Assembly: GCA_021296255.1 (NCBI GenBank)
Contig: JAGWAU010000005.1
Coordinates: 96,192 to 160,191 of the forward strand
DNA length: 64,000 nt
From: Alphaproteobacteria bacterium
GTDB taxonomy: Bacteria > Pseudomonadota > Alphaproteobacteria > UBA2966
Direction of reading: 5' to 3'
The notes below the pieces were generated by a model, which was not told where the DNA came from, searched no databases, and saw only the letters and a program-made list of their open reading frames with translations. Made by a program: the position numbers and the translations under genes. How positions within the stretch are numbered: the stretch's first letter is position 1; each line of letters opens with the position of its first letter. Below are positions 27,001-35,063 of this stretch, piece by piece.

Positions 27001-27536
27001 AACTCCTGTACATCCGCTGGGACCAGCACCGGCATCGACGCACCGATGAAGGTGTGTTCGGTCTGATGGGGCGAGGTCGAGGATTTCGCCGCCGGATCAT
27101 CCCCTGCGATCGCGAGGATGCCGCCATGCTTGGCGGTCCCGTGCCCGTTGCCCTGCTTGAAGACGTCTCCGGAACGGTCGACGCCGGGACCCTTGCCGTA
27201 CCAGATCGCGAAGACGCCGTCATACTTGGCATCGGGGTAAAGGTGCAGTTGTTGCGAACCCCAGGCTGAAGTCAGCGCCAAGTCCTCGTTCACGCCGGGA
27301 ACGAACCTGACGTGGTGTTCATTCAAGTATCCGCTGGCCTGCCACAGTGCTTGGTCGTAGCCGCCCAGGGGCGAGCCCCGATAGCCCGATATGAAGCCGG
27401 CCGTGTTAAGTCCCGCCGCAAGGTCCCGGTCGCGCTGGAGCAGAGGCAGACGGACGAGTGCCTGCATCCCCGTCATGAACAGGCGGCCGCTGGATGCCGT
27501 GTACTTGTCCTCAAGCGTGACGGCGGCAAGGCTCAT
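24066..27536 (-). CDS. Indolepyruvate ferredoxin oxidoreductase family protein (fused IorA-IorB type)
   Basis: A 1156-residue cytosolic iron-sulfur and thiamine-diphosphate enzyme that oxidatively decarboxylates aryl- or alkyl-pyruvates to acyl-CoA. The N-terminal pyrimidine-type domain has GFISGYRGSPLGGYD; the TPP-binding region has PYFCSGCPHNTGTK and MGGEGANWIG with FNDAVAMTGGQ. A Cys cluster (CEGCGDCSVKANC, then CNKDYSCVDGFC) holds the iron-sulfur site. The gamma-like domain begins at GVGGTGVVTVGALLGMAA. The ATG at 27536 (MSLAAVTLEDKY) is chosen because GGAGAG lies 7 bases upstream; an in-frame frame extends to 27584. Ferredoxin itself is not encoded nearby. It probably feeds amino-acid catabolism with the following SDR. 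Confidence 0.9.
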   Translation of the reverse strand: MSLAAVTLEDKYTASSGRLFMTGMQALVRLPLLQRDRDLAAGLNTAGFISGYRGSPLGGYDQALWQASGYLNEHHVRFVPGVNEDLALTSAWGSQQLHLYPDAKYDGVFAIWYGKGPGVDRSGDVFKQGNGHGTAKHGGILAIAGDDPAAKSSTSPHQTEHTFIGASMPVLVPADVQEFIDFGLYGFALSRFSGLWVGLKTLSDNAESTAIVNIDPTRLDIVTPDDFELPADGLSLRWPDDRFEQEIRLHEYKVPAALAFCRANSLNQAVLSGPRRRFGIVTTGKAYLDVRQALDDLGIDDNATRELGIAVYKVGMVWPLEPEGVMAFARGLDEILVVEEKRGIVEDQLKDLLYHLPDGERPRIVGKSGENGTPLIPVAGELGASLVARAIANRISPFHTTDRITEHLAFLDSKDADITSLDPRDQRTPYFCSGCPHNTGTKVPHGSVANGGIGCHWMALYMDRNTITYTQMGGEGANWIGLAPFTGTPHLFQNMGDGTFYHSGLMAVRANVAANTNITYKILFNDAVAMTGGQPIEGQLTVPEIAWQVHAEGVKKVAVTSDEPDKYPIGTDFPPGTTIHHRDELMEVQRSLRDTPGVTVLIHDQTCAAEKRRRRKRGLFPDPAKRAFINHRVCEGCGDCSVKANCVSIEPLETEFGRKRVINQSSCNKDYSCVDGFCPSFVTVHGGGVRRLRSGADAAAVFTRLPEPELPKIDSPYGIVVTGVGGTGVVTVGALLGMAAHLEGKSCTILDMTGLAQKGGAVISHVRLAETRDRLHAVRLGTGAADVVLGCDMVVAADREALMRMRKGATHAVINSRMTPTSHFTLDPDIDFHEEHMRQVIRATAGDNLTDFVDATGLATALIGDAIATNLFLTGYAYQRGLIPVSAEAIERAIELNGIAVEGNIRAFNWGRAAAHDIARVEAAAEPTFQGAASIATDSEDIVAIREAELTAYQDAAYAQRYRELVDRVTTAERNKAGGMTGLGEAVARCYFKLLAYKDEYEVARLYADESFLSALNNQFEGDFTLRFHLAPPIGSRRDPQTDELQKREFGPWVLTVFRTLAKFKRLRGTVFDIFGHTKERRMERRLITEYEGVIGELIEGLTADNHALATEIAALPSQVRGYGHVKERNVDATKAQEQHLLSLFRNPTPHARAAE

Positions 27537-27658
27537 TTGCATCTCTCCGGAATTCGACGGCCATCGAAAGTGGTAGCGCACCAAGCAGGCAGTGGCAATT
27601 CCCCGGTAGGCAGCAGCAATTCCATGTATCGCCGTCGTTCTTGATTCACGATTACCGA

Positions 27659-27865
27659 TCAGAATCGAAGCTTGAATTCGTCTGCTTCAGGCCCGAAAAC
27701 CCGCACGTTGCGGTACAGGATGGAGCGCTGAGGGGCACCCACGACGACCCACCGATCACCGGTGGTGGATTTGTATAGAGTATAGCGGAGCGTCGAGGAG
27801 TTGTCCTGTTCAGGGCATTCTTGAATGACTCGGCGCGACGGTAATGGGACCGCGAATCTCTGTAA
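27659..27865 (-). CDS. Small unassigned reading frame without a clear start
   Basis: In the 414-base space between the oxidoreductase and epimerase genes, a minus-strand frame open from 27865 to TGA at 27659 ends in a protein-like sequence: TLYKSTTGDRWVVVGAPQRS followed by ILYRNVRVFGPEADEFKLRF. The alternation of hydrophobic and charged residues suggests a small beta-rich domain. No ATG, GTG or TTG occurs in the frame, so the gene has either lost its start, has a frameshift upstream, or starts at a rare codon such as ATT. No family is recognised. The rest of the space holds the divergent promoters. Confidence 0.35.
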   Translation of the reverse strand, partial: LQRFAVPLPSRRVIQECPEQDNSSTLRYTLYKSTTGDRWVVVGAPQRSILYRNVRVFGPEADEFKLRF

Positions 27866-27950
27866 TTAGCGTGATTTCGACGATAAGCCGTTCTATGTTG
27901 GCGCCCTCCAACGCGAGCCAACACGCCAGTCCTTAGAGTATCGCCCACAC

Positions 27951-28931
27951 ATGACCATTTTGGTAACCGGTGCGGCCGGCTTCATAGGCTACAGCGTCGC
28001 TTTCTCATTGCTTGAGCGCGGAGACCGGGTCGTCGGCGTCGACAATGTCAACAATTACTACGAGGTGCAGTTGAAAGAGGCCCGGCTGGCTAGACTCAAC
28101 CAGCACGACGATTTCCGATTCGTCCGAGCCGATGTCGGTGATCCGTCCGCGATGCGGGATATCGCTGCCGAGTTCGGACCGTTCAAGCGGATCGTGCATC
28201 TCGCGGCTCAAGCGGGAGTCAGATACTCCCTCGAAAATCCGATGGCTTACATAGAGAGCAACTTGGTCGGTCACGCATGCGTTCTCGAACTCTGCCGTCA
28301 TACCGAAGGTTTCGAACACTTGGTCTACGGGAGTTCCAGCTCCGTCTATGGCGGGAATGCCAACGTGCCGTTTTCAACGGAGCACCGCGTCGACCGGCCC
28401 ATTTCGCTTTATGCCGCGACCAAAGCGGCAGACGAATTGATGAGTCATGCTTATAGCCATTTGTACGACGTGCCGCAGACGGGTCTTCGGTACTTCACCG
28501 TCTACGGACCTTGGGGCCGGCCCGACATGGCGCTGTTTCGGTTCACGGACGCCATTCTGAACGATCGCCCCATCCGTGTATTCAATTACGGCGATATGCG
28601 ACGAGACTTCACGTATATCGATGACGTCGTCGACGGAACTTTGCGTGCCCTGGACCGCCCCCTGTTCCGATCGAACCGGCATCCGCCGCACAGGGTCTTC
28701 AATTTGGGCAACAACCGGGCGGAATCATTGCTTGACGTCATCGACGTGCTGGAAGAGACGCTGGGCAGGAAGGCGGAGAAACGACTCGAGCCCATCCAAC
28801 CCGGTGACGTCCCGGAGACCTACGCGGATATATCGGCCGCGGCTCGGGAGATCGGGTATGCGCCCAAAACCACGGTCAAAGAGGGTATTCCGCGGTTCGT
28901 GGACTGGTTTCGCGAATATCACGGGTGTTGA
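27951..28931 (+). CDS. NAD-dependent sugar-nucleotide epimerase, UDP-glucuronate 4-epimerase-like
   Basis: A 326-residue extended SDR. It begins with the nucleotide motif TGAAGFIGYSVAFSLLERG, has VDNVNNYYEVQLK typical of UDP-glucuronate/glucose epimerases, the catalytic Ser/Tyr/Lys in YGSSSSVYG and LYAATKAADE, and RRDFTYIDDVV in the sugar-nucleotide region. It would interconvert UDP-glucuronate and UDP-galacturonate or a similar pair for polysaccharide synthesis. Its TGA shares one base with the ATG of the next gene, so it is coupled to two thioesterase genes, an unusual partnership. No glycosyltransferases are nearby. Confidence 0.9.
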   Translation: MTILVTGAAGFIGYSVAFSLLERGDRVVGVDNVNNYYEVQLKEARLARLNQHDDFRFVRADVGDPSAMRDIAAEFGPFKRIVHLAAQAGVRYSLENPMAYIESNLVGHACVLELCRHTEGFEHLVYGSSSSVYGGNANVPFSTEHRVDRPISLYAATKAADELMSHAYSHLYDVPQTGLRYFTVYGPWGRPDMALFRFTDAILNDRPIRVFNYGDMRRDFTYIDDVVDGTLRALDRPLFRSNRHPPHRVFNLGNNRAESLLDVIDVLEETLGRKAEKRLEPIQPGDVPETYADISAAAREIGYAPKTTVKEGIPRFVDWFREYHGC

Positions 28932-29431
28932 TGTCGAGTTTCGACCCCGCTGAGTCGCACAATCCTATCGCCGCGGATTTGGACGCCGCGCAGAAGTTTG
29001 CCGACTCCATCCCCCACGGGCGAGAACTCGGCATTCGCGTCGAGGCGATCGCGCCGGGGCGTACCCAACTGGTCCTGCCCTATCAGAAACGATTGATCGG
29101 CAATCCCGAAACGGGAGTTTTGCACGGCGGCGTCATCACCACGTTGATCGATACGGCGTCCGGATGTGCTGTGTTCTCGGCGCTACCCGACTTGATCTCC
29201 ATTGCCACCTTGGATCTGCGTATCGACTACCTCAAGCCGGCGACGCCCCGTGAACCGCTTCGTGCCGACGCCCGATGCTACCGTCTCACCCGCAATATCG
29301 GTTTTACGCGGGCGGTCGCGTATCACGGCGATCCAGACGACCCCGTAGCCAACAGCGTCGGCACATTCATGATGAACTCCTCCGACGCTGTCTTCGGCCT
29401 CGAAGAATTGGCCGGCGATACCTCAACGTGA
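28931..29431 (+). CDS. PaaI-family hotdog thioesterase 1
   Basis: A 166-residue hotdog-fold acyl-CoA thioesterase. The marks are the G-V-L-H-G-G turn (TGVLHGGVITTLIDTASGCA), the central strand SIATLDLRIDYLKPA and the substrate-side LRADARCYRLTRNIGF. The ATG at 28931 overlaps the epimerase TGA; GTG and TTG codons just upstream (28925) are weaker alternatives. It overlaps the second thioesterase by four bases. The substrate is unknown; PaaI proteins usually act on aromatic or medium-chain acyl-CoA. Confidence 0.87.
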   Translation: MSSFDPAESHNPIAADLDAAQKFADSIPHGRELGIRVEAIAPGRTQLVLPYQKRLIGNPETGVLHGGVITTLIDTASGCAVFSALPDLISIATLDLRIDYLKPATPREPLRADARCYRLTRNIGFTRAVAYHGDPDDPVANSVGTFMMNSSDAVFGLEELAGDTST

Positions 29432-29862
29432 CTCTGACGAACATCATCGGGGCCGCCAAGGCTGCGGGCGAACCGAACGCCATCACGAAGGCCATTCCCT
29501 ACGCGAATTTCATCGGGATCGACGCATACCTCGACGGTGAGGCGGTGATCTGCACGCTGGCCGGCAGCGACCTGATCATCGGGAACCCGATCCTTCCCGC
29601 GATCCACGGAGGGGTGATCGGTGCGTTCCTCGAGCACGTGGCCTTGATGCAGTTGATGTGGGATTTGGCACCGGGGCAGCTACCCAAAACGGTCAACATG
29701 TCGGTCGACTACTTGCGCAGCGGCAGACTCGAACAAACGCATGCCCGGGGTCTGGTAACTCGCCGGGGACGCCGTGTGGCCAATGTCAGGGTCGAGGCTT
29801 GGCAGTCGGGGTCAGAACTGCCGATCGCTGCGGCACACGGGCATTTCCTTATCATCGGCTAG
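29428..29862 (+). CDS. PaaI-family hotdog thioesterase 2
   Basis: A 144-residue hotdog protein, paralogue-like partner of the previous gene: IPYANFIGIDAYLDGEAVIC, then LPAIHGGVIGAFLEHVALMQ with the catalytic-loop glycines, NMSVDYLRSGR, and a C-terminal strand ANVRVEAWQ. The GTG at 29428 forms a GTGA overlap with the preceding stop. Tandem thioesterase pairs of this kind may form a heteromeric hotdog enzyme; this is inference. A GC-rich hairpin follows the stop within five bases and may end the transcript. Confidence 0.85.
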   Translation: MTLTNIIGAAKAAGEPNAITKAIPYANFIGIDAYLDGEAVICTLAGSDLIIGNPILPAIHGGVIGAFLEHVALMQLMWDLAPGQLPKTVNMSVDYLRSGRLEQTHARGLVTRRGRRVANVRVEAWQSGSELPIAAAHGHFLIIG

Positions 29863-29902
29863 AGAGGTTCGGCTGGAACCGTTCCGGCGTTCTGCAACGT
29901 GC

Positions 29903-29927
29903 GGGGTCAGACCTCGGGTCCGGCCCC
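29903..29927. repeat. REP-like hairpin, copy 2
   Basis: A 25-base hairpin with arms GGGGTC/GGCCCC outside and GACC/GGTC inside, a three-base loop TCG and one A-C mismatch. It aligns with the hairpin at 10707-10731: about 18 of 25 bases are the same, and most differences are paired changes that keep the stem. The region 29863-30105 around it holds no gene; a short weaker inverted repeat GGTTC/GAACC lies at 29866-29880. Confidence 0.5.
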
Positions 29928-30105
29928 AATGTTCCATCCGGAATGCACTCACGGGCCGTCCACGGTTCCGGCACGATCCCATCGTGCTGTACGATCGCCA
30001 GATCGACCGTCATTTCGCCGTGAGACGCGCCGTGCTCGCCGTCCTCGCCCACACCGCGCAGACCGTCCCGGAGCATGGCCTCGCCCCGTACGGCGTGTCG
30101 CGCTG

Positions 30106-30337
30106 ATGGGTGCCTGCGCACTCGGAGAATGCCTGGTAAATTCGCTGTACGCAGTCTATCTGGACTCCCATGAAGGATTCCGAGAGGTATTTTGAGATGC
30201 TTCAAGCGGGTGGCGCGTTGCACCACGAGGGACTCTTCGCGCCACTTGGGCTCGATGCATCCGATCCCCGGTTTCGGGACAACGGGCTGTCGATGGTCTC
30301 CGGTTTCGGTTTCATCGGCGAACTCGAAGCCACCTGA
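30106..30337 (+). pseudogene. C-terminal remnant of an M3-family oligoendopeptidase (PepF type) with frameshift
   Basis: Two overlapping frames encode the very end of an M3 oligoendopeptidase. The first (to TGA 30195) reads LGECLVNSLYAVYLDSHEGF; one base out of phase the second (30170-30337) continues RYFEMLQAGGALHHEGLFAP, then LGLDASDPRF and DNGLSMVSGF. In the family these are one continuous segment (YxDSHEGFRExYFEML), so a single-base change broke the frame. The catalytic HEXXH part and the rest of the roughly 600-residue protein are absent upstream. Only about 75 codons remain. M3 peptidase genes often precede an ABC1 kinase gene, as the remnant does here. Confidence 0.7.
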
Positions 30338-30342
30338 ATCGC

Positions 30343-31695
30343 ATGTCTCGTGGCGACGAAAGGGATTCCCTTACCGGGCGCATGAAACGTTACGCTCGGG
30401 TGTCGAGCACGGTCGGCAGCTTGGCGGCGCGATTGGCAGGCGAACGGGTCTTCGGCCTGCCTCTTGATCGTACCGAGCACGCGGCTGAACTGAGAAAAGC
30501 GTTGGGCGGCCTGAAGGGTCCACTCATGAAGGTGGCGCAGTTGATGTCGACGATTCCGGAAGCACTGCCGAAGGAGTACGTCGCCGAACTTGCCCAGCTC
30601 CAGTCCAACGCGCCTCCGATGGGATGGCCCTTTGTGCGCCGCCGGATGGCGGCGGAACTCGGAGCCGACTGGCAGTCCAAGTTCAAGTCCTTTGGTCACG
30701 AAGCCGCAGCGGCCGCATCATTGGGACAGGTTCACCGGGTTGTGTCCCACGACGGCCGGGAGCTTGCCTGCAAACTGCAGTATCCGGACATGACCTCGGT
30801 CGTCGAGGCCGATCTGAGGCAATTGAAACTCGCGTTCGCGATTTACGCTCGGTACGACCCCAGCGTCGACACCAGAGAAATCCACGAGGAGATTGCGGAA
30901 CGCTTGCGCGAAGAACTCGACTATGAGCTTGAAGCTCGGCACGTGAAGCTCTATGCCGAACTGTTGAAGAGCGAAGCGAATGTCCACGTGCCCGACGTCG
31001 TTCCCCAGCTCTCGACCGGACGGCTTCTGACCATGAGTTGGCTGGAGGGGCGGCGCTTGCTCGATTTCATCGACGCACCACTTGCAGTACGGAACAAGAT
31101 CGCTCATGCGTTATTCCGAGCCTGGTACGTGCCCTTCTACAACGGCGGCGTCATCCATGCCGACCCGCACTTGGGCAATTACTCGGCAACCGAAGACCTG
31201 TCCCTCAATCTCCTCGATTTTGGCTGCATCCGAATCTTCAAACCAAGCTTCGTCCGGGGCGTCATCGACCTTTACTGGGCCATCGCGAACGATGATCACG
31301 ACCTCGCGGTGCAGGCCTACAAGACCTGGGGATTTGAAGATCTTTCGGACGAGATCATCGACACCCTGAACCTGTGGGCTGCCTTCGTGTACGCGCCACT
31401 ACTCGAGAATCGTCCACGACGAATTCAGGAGTTCGAGTCCACCGGTGTGTATGGTCACGAGGTCGCGGCGAAGGTGCATCAGCGTCTTCGGGAGCAAGGG
31501 GGCGTGCGACCGCCGCGCGAATTCGTATTCATGGACCGTGCCGCAATCGGTCTGGGTGGCGTGTTTCTCCATCTTGATGCCGAGATCAATTGGTTTGAAA
31601 TTTTTCACGACCTCATCCGAGATTTCGACGAGACCCGACTGAAGCGAAATCAGACACGCTTGCTCAAAAAAATCGGCTTGCCGCTCCCGGAATGA
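30343..31695 (+). CDS. ABC1/UbiB-family atypical kinase (AarF-type)
   Basis: A 450-residue protein of the UbiB/Coq8 atypical kinase family. It has the extended-helix motif LKGPLMKVAQLMSTIPEALP (the KxGQ-like region), the Ala-rich loop AAAASLGQVHRVV that replaces the kinase P loop, the lysine in LACKLQYP, the HADPHLGNYSA catalytic segment and LLDFGCIR (the DFG equivalent). No C-terminal membrane helix is seen, unlike UbiB. Such proteins bind ATP and help lipid or quinone metabolism by an unclear mechanism. The gene lies directly after the decayed peptidase gene. Confidence 0.88.
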   Translation: MSRGDERDSLTGRMKRYARVSSTVGSLAARLAGERVFGLPLDRTEHAAELRKALGGLKGPLMKVAQLMSTIPEALPKEYVAELAQLQSNAPPMGWPFVRRRMAAELGADWQSKFKSFGHEAAAAASLGQVHRVVSHDGRELACKLQYPDMTSVVEADLRQLKLAFAIYARYDPSVDTREIHEEIAERLREELDYELEARHVKLYAELLKSEANVHVPDVVPQLSTGRLLTMSWLEGRRLLDFIDAPLAVRNKIAHALFRAWYVPFYNGGVIHADPHLGNYSATEDLSLNLLDFGCIRIFKPSFVRGVIDLYWAIANDDHDLAVQAYKTWGFEDLSDEIIDTLNLWAAFVYAPLLENRPRRIQEFESTGVYGHEVAAKVHQRLREQGGVRPPREFVFMDRAAIGLGGVFLHLDAEINWFEIFHDLIRDFDETRLKRNQTRLLKKIGLPLPE

Positions 31696-31859
31696 TCGGT
31701 CCGAGACGGACAACTGGCGGCAAATCGGATGCATCACTGGGGAGCTCATCGAATGAATACCGTTCACCATCCCTTGAGCGGCACCAATATTGATCACCGC
31801 CCGTCGTTTGATATATTGCCACGCATTGACGGCTCAGTAGTTCAAGGAGAACTCCTCCA

Positions 31860-31988
31860 ATGGCCGACAGTGATATGGACATAGCTCAACAGCAAGAAAC
31901 TTGGCGTGATTTCTGCCGGCTTACGTTGTGGAGCTGCATCGGGATCGCTGCACTATTGATCATTTTGGCGGCTACCCTCGTTTGGTAA
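31860..31988 (+). CDS. Tiny cox-IV-like membrane protein
   Basis: A 42-residue protein, MADSDMDIAQQQETWRDFCR followed by LTLWSCIGIAALLIILAATL and VW. The pattern MDIxxQxxTWxxF plus one membrane helix is that of the alphaproteobacterial aa3-type cytochrome oxidase subunit IV family, short single-helix proteins of the inner membrane. The ATG at 31860 follows GGAG. It lies 146 bases before pntAA on the same strand, a common neighbour position in Rhodospirillales and relatives. Whether it serves the oxidase or the transhydrogenase is unknown. Confidence 0.75.
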   Translation: MADSDMDIAQQQETWRDFCRLTLWSCIGIAALLIILAATLVW

Positions 31989-32134
31989 GGACGCCGACAC
32001 ACCAAGAATTTAACTGGTTGTCCTTCATGACCGGCGTGCTGGTTTTGGTTGGTCGATAGGCACTTCGTGATGGTGCCCTGCCCTGTTCGCTTCATCGATC
32101 CGGGACGACCCGATCTCGAAAAACCGGGTGACGC

Positions 32135-33289
32135 ATGAAGGTCGCCGTTCCCAAGGAACGGCGGGAACATGAGCGTCGCGTTGCGGCAACCCCTTACACG
32201 GCCAAGAAGTTCTCGGATCTCGGCGCGCATGTCGTCGTCGAGCACGATGCCGGATTGCAATCGAACTTCGTGGATCAGCTCTACCGGGACGCGGGTGCGG
32301 AGATCGCCGATTCGGAGGTCGAAACGCTGAGCGGCGCCGACGTGGTCTTGAAGGTTCAGAGCCCCATTACAGGCAACGAGGGCGATGCGGACGAGCTCGA
32401 TATGATCCAGGAAGGCGCGGTTCTCGTCGGACTTCTCGCGCCCTTCGATCAGCGGTCAAAAATCGACGAGTATGCTGAGCACGGTATCAGGGCATTCGCC
32501 ATGGAGCTGATACCGCGAATCACGCGGGCGCAGAGCATGGATGCGCTGTCCTCACAGTCCAACCTCGCGGGCTATCGGGCCGTTCTCGACGCCGCCGCGG
32601 AGTTCCATCGGGCATTGCCCATGATGATGACCGCGGCAGGGACTGTCGCGCCGGCCCGGGTTTTCGTTTTGGGGGCGGGGGTCGCCGGACTGCAGGCCAT
32701 CGCTACGGCGCGCCGGTTGGGCGCGATCGTCTCGGCGACCGACGTACGGCTGATCGCGAAGGAGCAGGTGGAGTCGCTCGGCGCCAGTTTCGTGATGGTC
32801 GAGGATAAGGAATCTGCGTCGGCGGAAACGGAAGGCGGCTACGCAAAGGAAATGAGCGAGGACTACCAGCACAAGCAGGCGGAACTCGTTCGTGCCCACA
32901 TCGCGCACCAGGACATCGTCGTCGCGACGGCGCTCATTCCCGGACACCCGGCGCCGACACTCATCGACGACGACATGGTGCTCAGCATGAGTTCAGGGTC
33001 CGTGATCGTCGATCTGGCGGTGGAGGCGGGTGGCAACTGCACCTTGTCTCGGCCGGGTGAAATCGTCCAGGTGAACGGCGTGAAGGTCATCGCCTTCCGC
33101 AACGTGCCCAGCCGAGTCGCCGAGGACGCTTCGGCACTTTACGCCCGGAATCTGTTCAATTTTCTCATGCCGTTGATCGACGCCGAGACCCACTGTCTGA
33201 AGATCGACTGGAACGACGAGATCGTCGCGGGCACCGCTCTGACCCGTGATGGCGCCGTCGTTCATCCGCTTCTCGCAAATCGGGGCTGA
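32135..33289 (+). CDS. pntAA: Proton-translocating NAD(P) transhydrogenase, subunit alpha part 1
   Basis: A 384-residue soluble NAD(H)-binding domain I. It has [20 protein letters not shown], the hinge [20 protein letters not shown], the Rossmann loop [20 protein letters not shown] and the mobile-loop region [14 protein letters not shown]. Together with the next two genes it makes the inner-membrane pump that reduces NADP+ with NADH using the proton gradient. The split into three genes is the alphaproteobacterial form, as in Rhodospirillum rubrum. The stop is 5 bases before pntAB. Confidence 0.96.
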   Translation: MKVAVPKERREHERRVAATPYTAKKFSDLGAHVVVEHDAGLQSNFVDQLYRDAGAEIADSEVETLSGADVVLKVQSPITGNEGDADELDMIQEGAVLVGLLAPFDQRSKIDEYAEHGIRAFAMELIPRITRAQSMDALSSQSNLAGYRAVLDAAAEFHRALPMMMTAAGTVAPARVFVLGAGVAGLQAIATARRLGAIVSATDVRLIAKEQVESLGASFVMVEDKESASAETEGGYAKEMSEDYQHKQAELVRAHIAHQDIVVATALIPGHPAPTLIDDDMVLSMSSGSVIVDLAVEAGGNCTLSRPGEIVQVNGVKVIAFRNVPSRVAEDASALYARNLFNFLMPLIDAETHCLKIDWNDEIVAGTALTRDGAVVHPLLANRG

Positions 33290-33294
33290 TAGGC

Positions 33295-33585
33295 ATGGAA
33301 ACGGTCGATCCGTTCGTCTTCCAACTCACCATCTTCGTCCTCGCGATATTTGTCGGTTACTACGTCGTGTGGAGCGTGACTCCCGCGTTGCATACGCCGT
33401 TGATGTCGGTGACCAACGCGGTCTCCAGCGTCATCATCGTGGGGGCGCTGATCGCCGCCGGGCCTGATGAACTGAGCACGGCCAAGATCCTGGGGTTCAT
33501 CGCCATGACGCTCGCGGCCATCAATATTTTTGGCGGCTTCACCGTCACGCAGCGCATGCTGGGTATGTTTCGAAGAAAGAAATAG
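33295..33585 (+). CDS. pntAB: Proton-translocating NAD(P) transhydrogenase, subunit alpha part 2
   Basis: A 96-residue membrane subunit with three hydrophobic segments ([53 protein letters not shown]) and the family end [13 protein letters not shown]. It supplies the first helices of the proton channel (domain II). It is tightly packed between pntAA and pntB, 3 bases from the latter. Confidence 0.95.
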   Translation: METVDPFVFQLTIFVLAIFVGYYVVWSVTPALHTPLMSVTNAVSSVIIVGALIAAGPDELSTAKILGFIAMTLAAINIFGGFTVTQRMLGMFRRKK

Positions 33586-33588
33586 GCG

Positions 33589-34983
33589 ATGGCCATTTCG
33601 GGCAATCTGACGGCAATCGCGTATCTCGTCGCCTCGGTCTTGTTTATCCTTGCTCTGCGCGGCCTATCGTCTCCCGAGACGGCGAGGGCCGGGAATCTCT
33701 ACGGCATCGCCGGAATGGCGATCGCCATACTGACCACGGTGATCGATCCCGAGGTCGCGTCCTACGGTTGGATTCTCGCCGCGTTTGCGATCGGCGGTCT
33801 CATCGGCATGACGGTGGCTCTGAAGATCCAGATGGCGGCGATGCCCCAACTGGTCGCCGCATTTCACAGTCTTGTCGGAATGGCGGCGGTCCTCGTCGCC
33901 GGCGCTGCCCTGGACAATCCGCAGGCGTACGGTATCACCGACGCGGCTGGTGCCATCCTCCTGTCAAGCCGCATCGAAATGGGATTGGGCGCTGCGATCG
34001 GTGCGATCACCTTCTCGGGATCGATCGTTGCCTTCACCAAGCTGCAGGGGCTGGTTTCGGGGAACCCCATCGTGTTTTCCGGTCAACACTGGCTCAATCT
34101 GCTGCTCGGAATCGTCACTATTGTGCTCCTGGCCTATTTCACGCTGGAGCAGTCGCCCGAACTGTTCTGGGCAATGACCGCCCTCAGTTTCCTCATCGGG
34201 ATTCTGATCATCATTCCGATCGGCGGTGCCGACATGCCGGTCGTCATCTCGATGCTCAATTCATACTCCGGCTGGGCAGCGGCGGGCATCGGGTTCACAT
34301 TGCAAAACTCGGCGTTGATCGTCACGGGTGCTCTCGTCGGTTCTTCCGGTGCTATCCTCAGCTACATCATGTGCCGGGCCATGAACCGCTCGTTCTTCAG
34401 CGTGATCCTCGGTGGATTTGGAGGCGACCCCACAGCTGCGAACACCGCAGCCGGTGACAAGTCCACCAAGTCTGGAAGCGCCGAGGATGCCGCGTTCGTC
34501 ATGAAGAATGCCGGTTCCGTGATTATCGTGCCAGGATACGGAATGGCTGTTGCCCAGGCCCAACATGCCCTTCGGGAAATGGCCGACAAGTTGAAAGAGG
34601 CGGGCGTCCGTGTCCGCTATGCCATCCATCCCGTGGCCGGCCGCATGCCGGGGCACATGAACGTGCTGTTGGCGGAGGCTAACGTTCCCTACGATGAAGT
34701 GGCCGAACTGGAAGAGATCAATTCGGATTTCGCGAGTACGGACGTCGCATTCGTGATCGGTGCCAACGATGTAACCAACCCGGCAGCCCGGGACGATCCG
34801 GGTAGCCCCATCTATGGCATGCCCATTCTGGACGTGGACAAGGCACGGACCGTGTTGTTCGTGAAGCGGTCGCTGTCGCCGGGGTACGCGGGCATCGACA
34901 ACGATCTCTTCTACCGGGACAACACCATGATGCTGTTCGCCGACGCGAAACAACTCACGGAAGGTGTGGTGAAGGCGTTATAG
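33589..34983 (+). CDS. pntB: Proton-translocating NAD(P) transhydrogenase, subunit beta
   Basis: A 464-residue protein. The N-terminal part (about 1-270) has eight or nine helices with the conserved MPQLVAAFHSLVGMAAVLVA (channel His) and GGADMPVVISMLNSYSGWAA. The soluble NADP(H)-binding domain III starts around 290 with SVIIVPGYGMAVAQAQHALR, HPVAGRMPGHMNVLLAEANV, VIGANDVTNPAAR and the C-terminal KRSLSPGYAGIDN. Full length, intact. It ends the pnt operon. Confidence 0.97.
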   Translation: MAISGNLTAIAYLVASVLFILALRGLSSPETARAGNLYGIAGMAIAILTTVIDPEVASYGWILAAFAIGGLIGMTVALKIQMAAMPQLVAAFHSLVGMAAVLVAGAALDNPQAYGITDAAGAILLSSRIEMGLGAAIGAITFSGSIVAFTKLQGLVSGNPIVFSGQHWLNLLLGIVTIVLLAYFTLEQSPELFWAMTALSFLIGILIIIPIGGADMPVVISMLNSYSGWAAAGIGFTLQNSALIVTGALVGSSGAILSYIMCRAMNRSFFSVILGGFGGDPTAANTAAGDKSTKSGSAEDAAFVMKNAGSVIIVPGYGMAVAQAQHALREMADKLKEAGVRVRYAIHPVAGRMPGHMNVLLAEANVPYDEVAELEEINSDFASTDVAFVIGANDVTNPAARDDPGSPIYGMPILDVDKARTVLFVKRSLSPGYAGIDNDLFYRDNTMMLFADAKQLTEGVVKAL

Positions 34984-35063
34984 GCCCGCCTGCCCCATCA
35001 CCGGGGTCGGTGTTGAAACTTCTGGAATGTTGTCAGGTTGCCGGTTGAACCGGGGATCACGCG

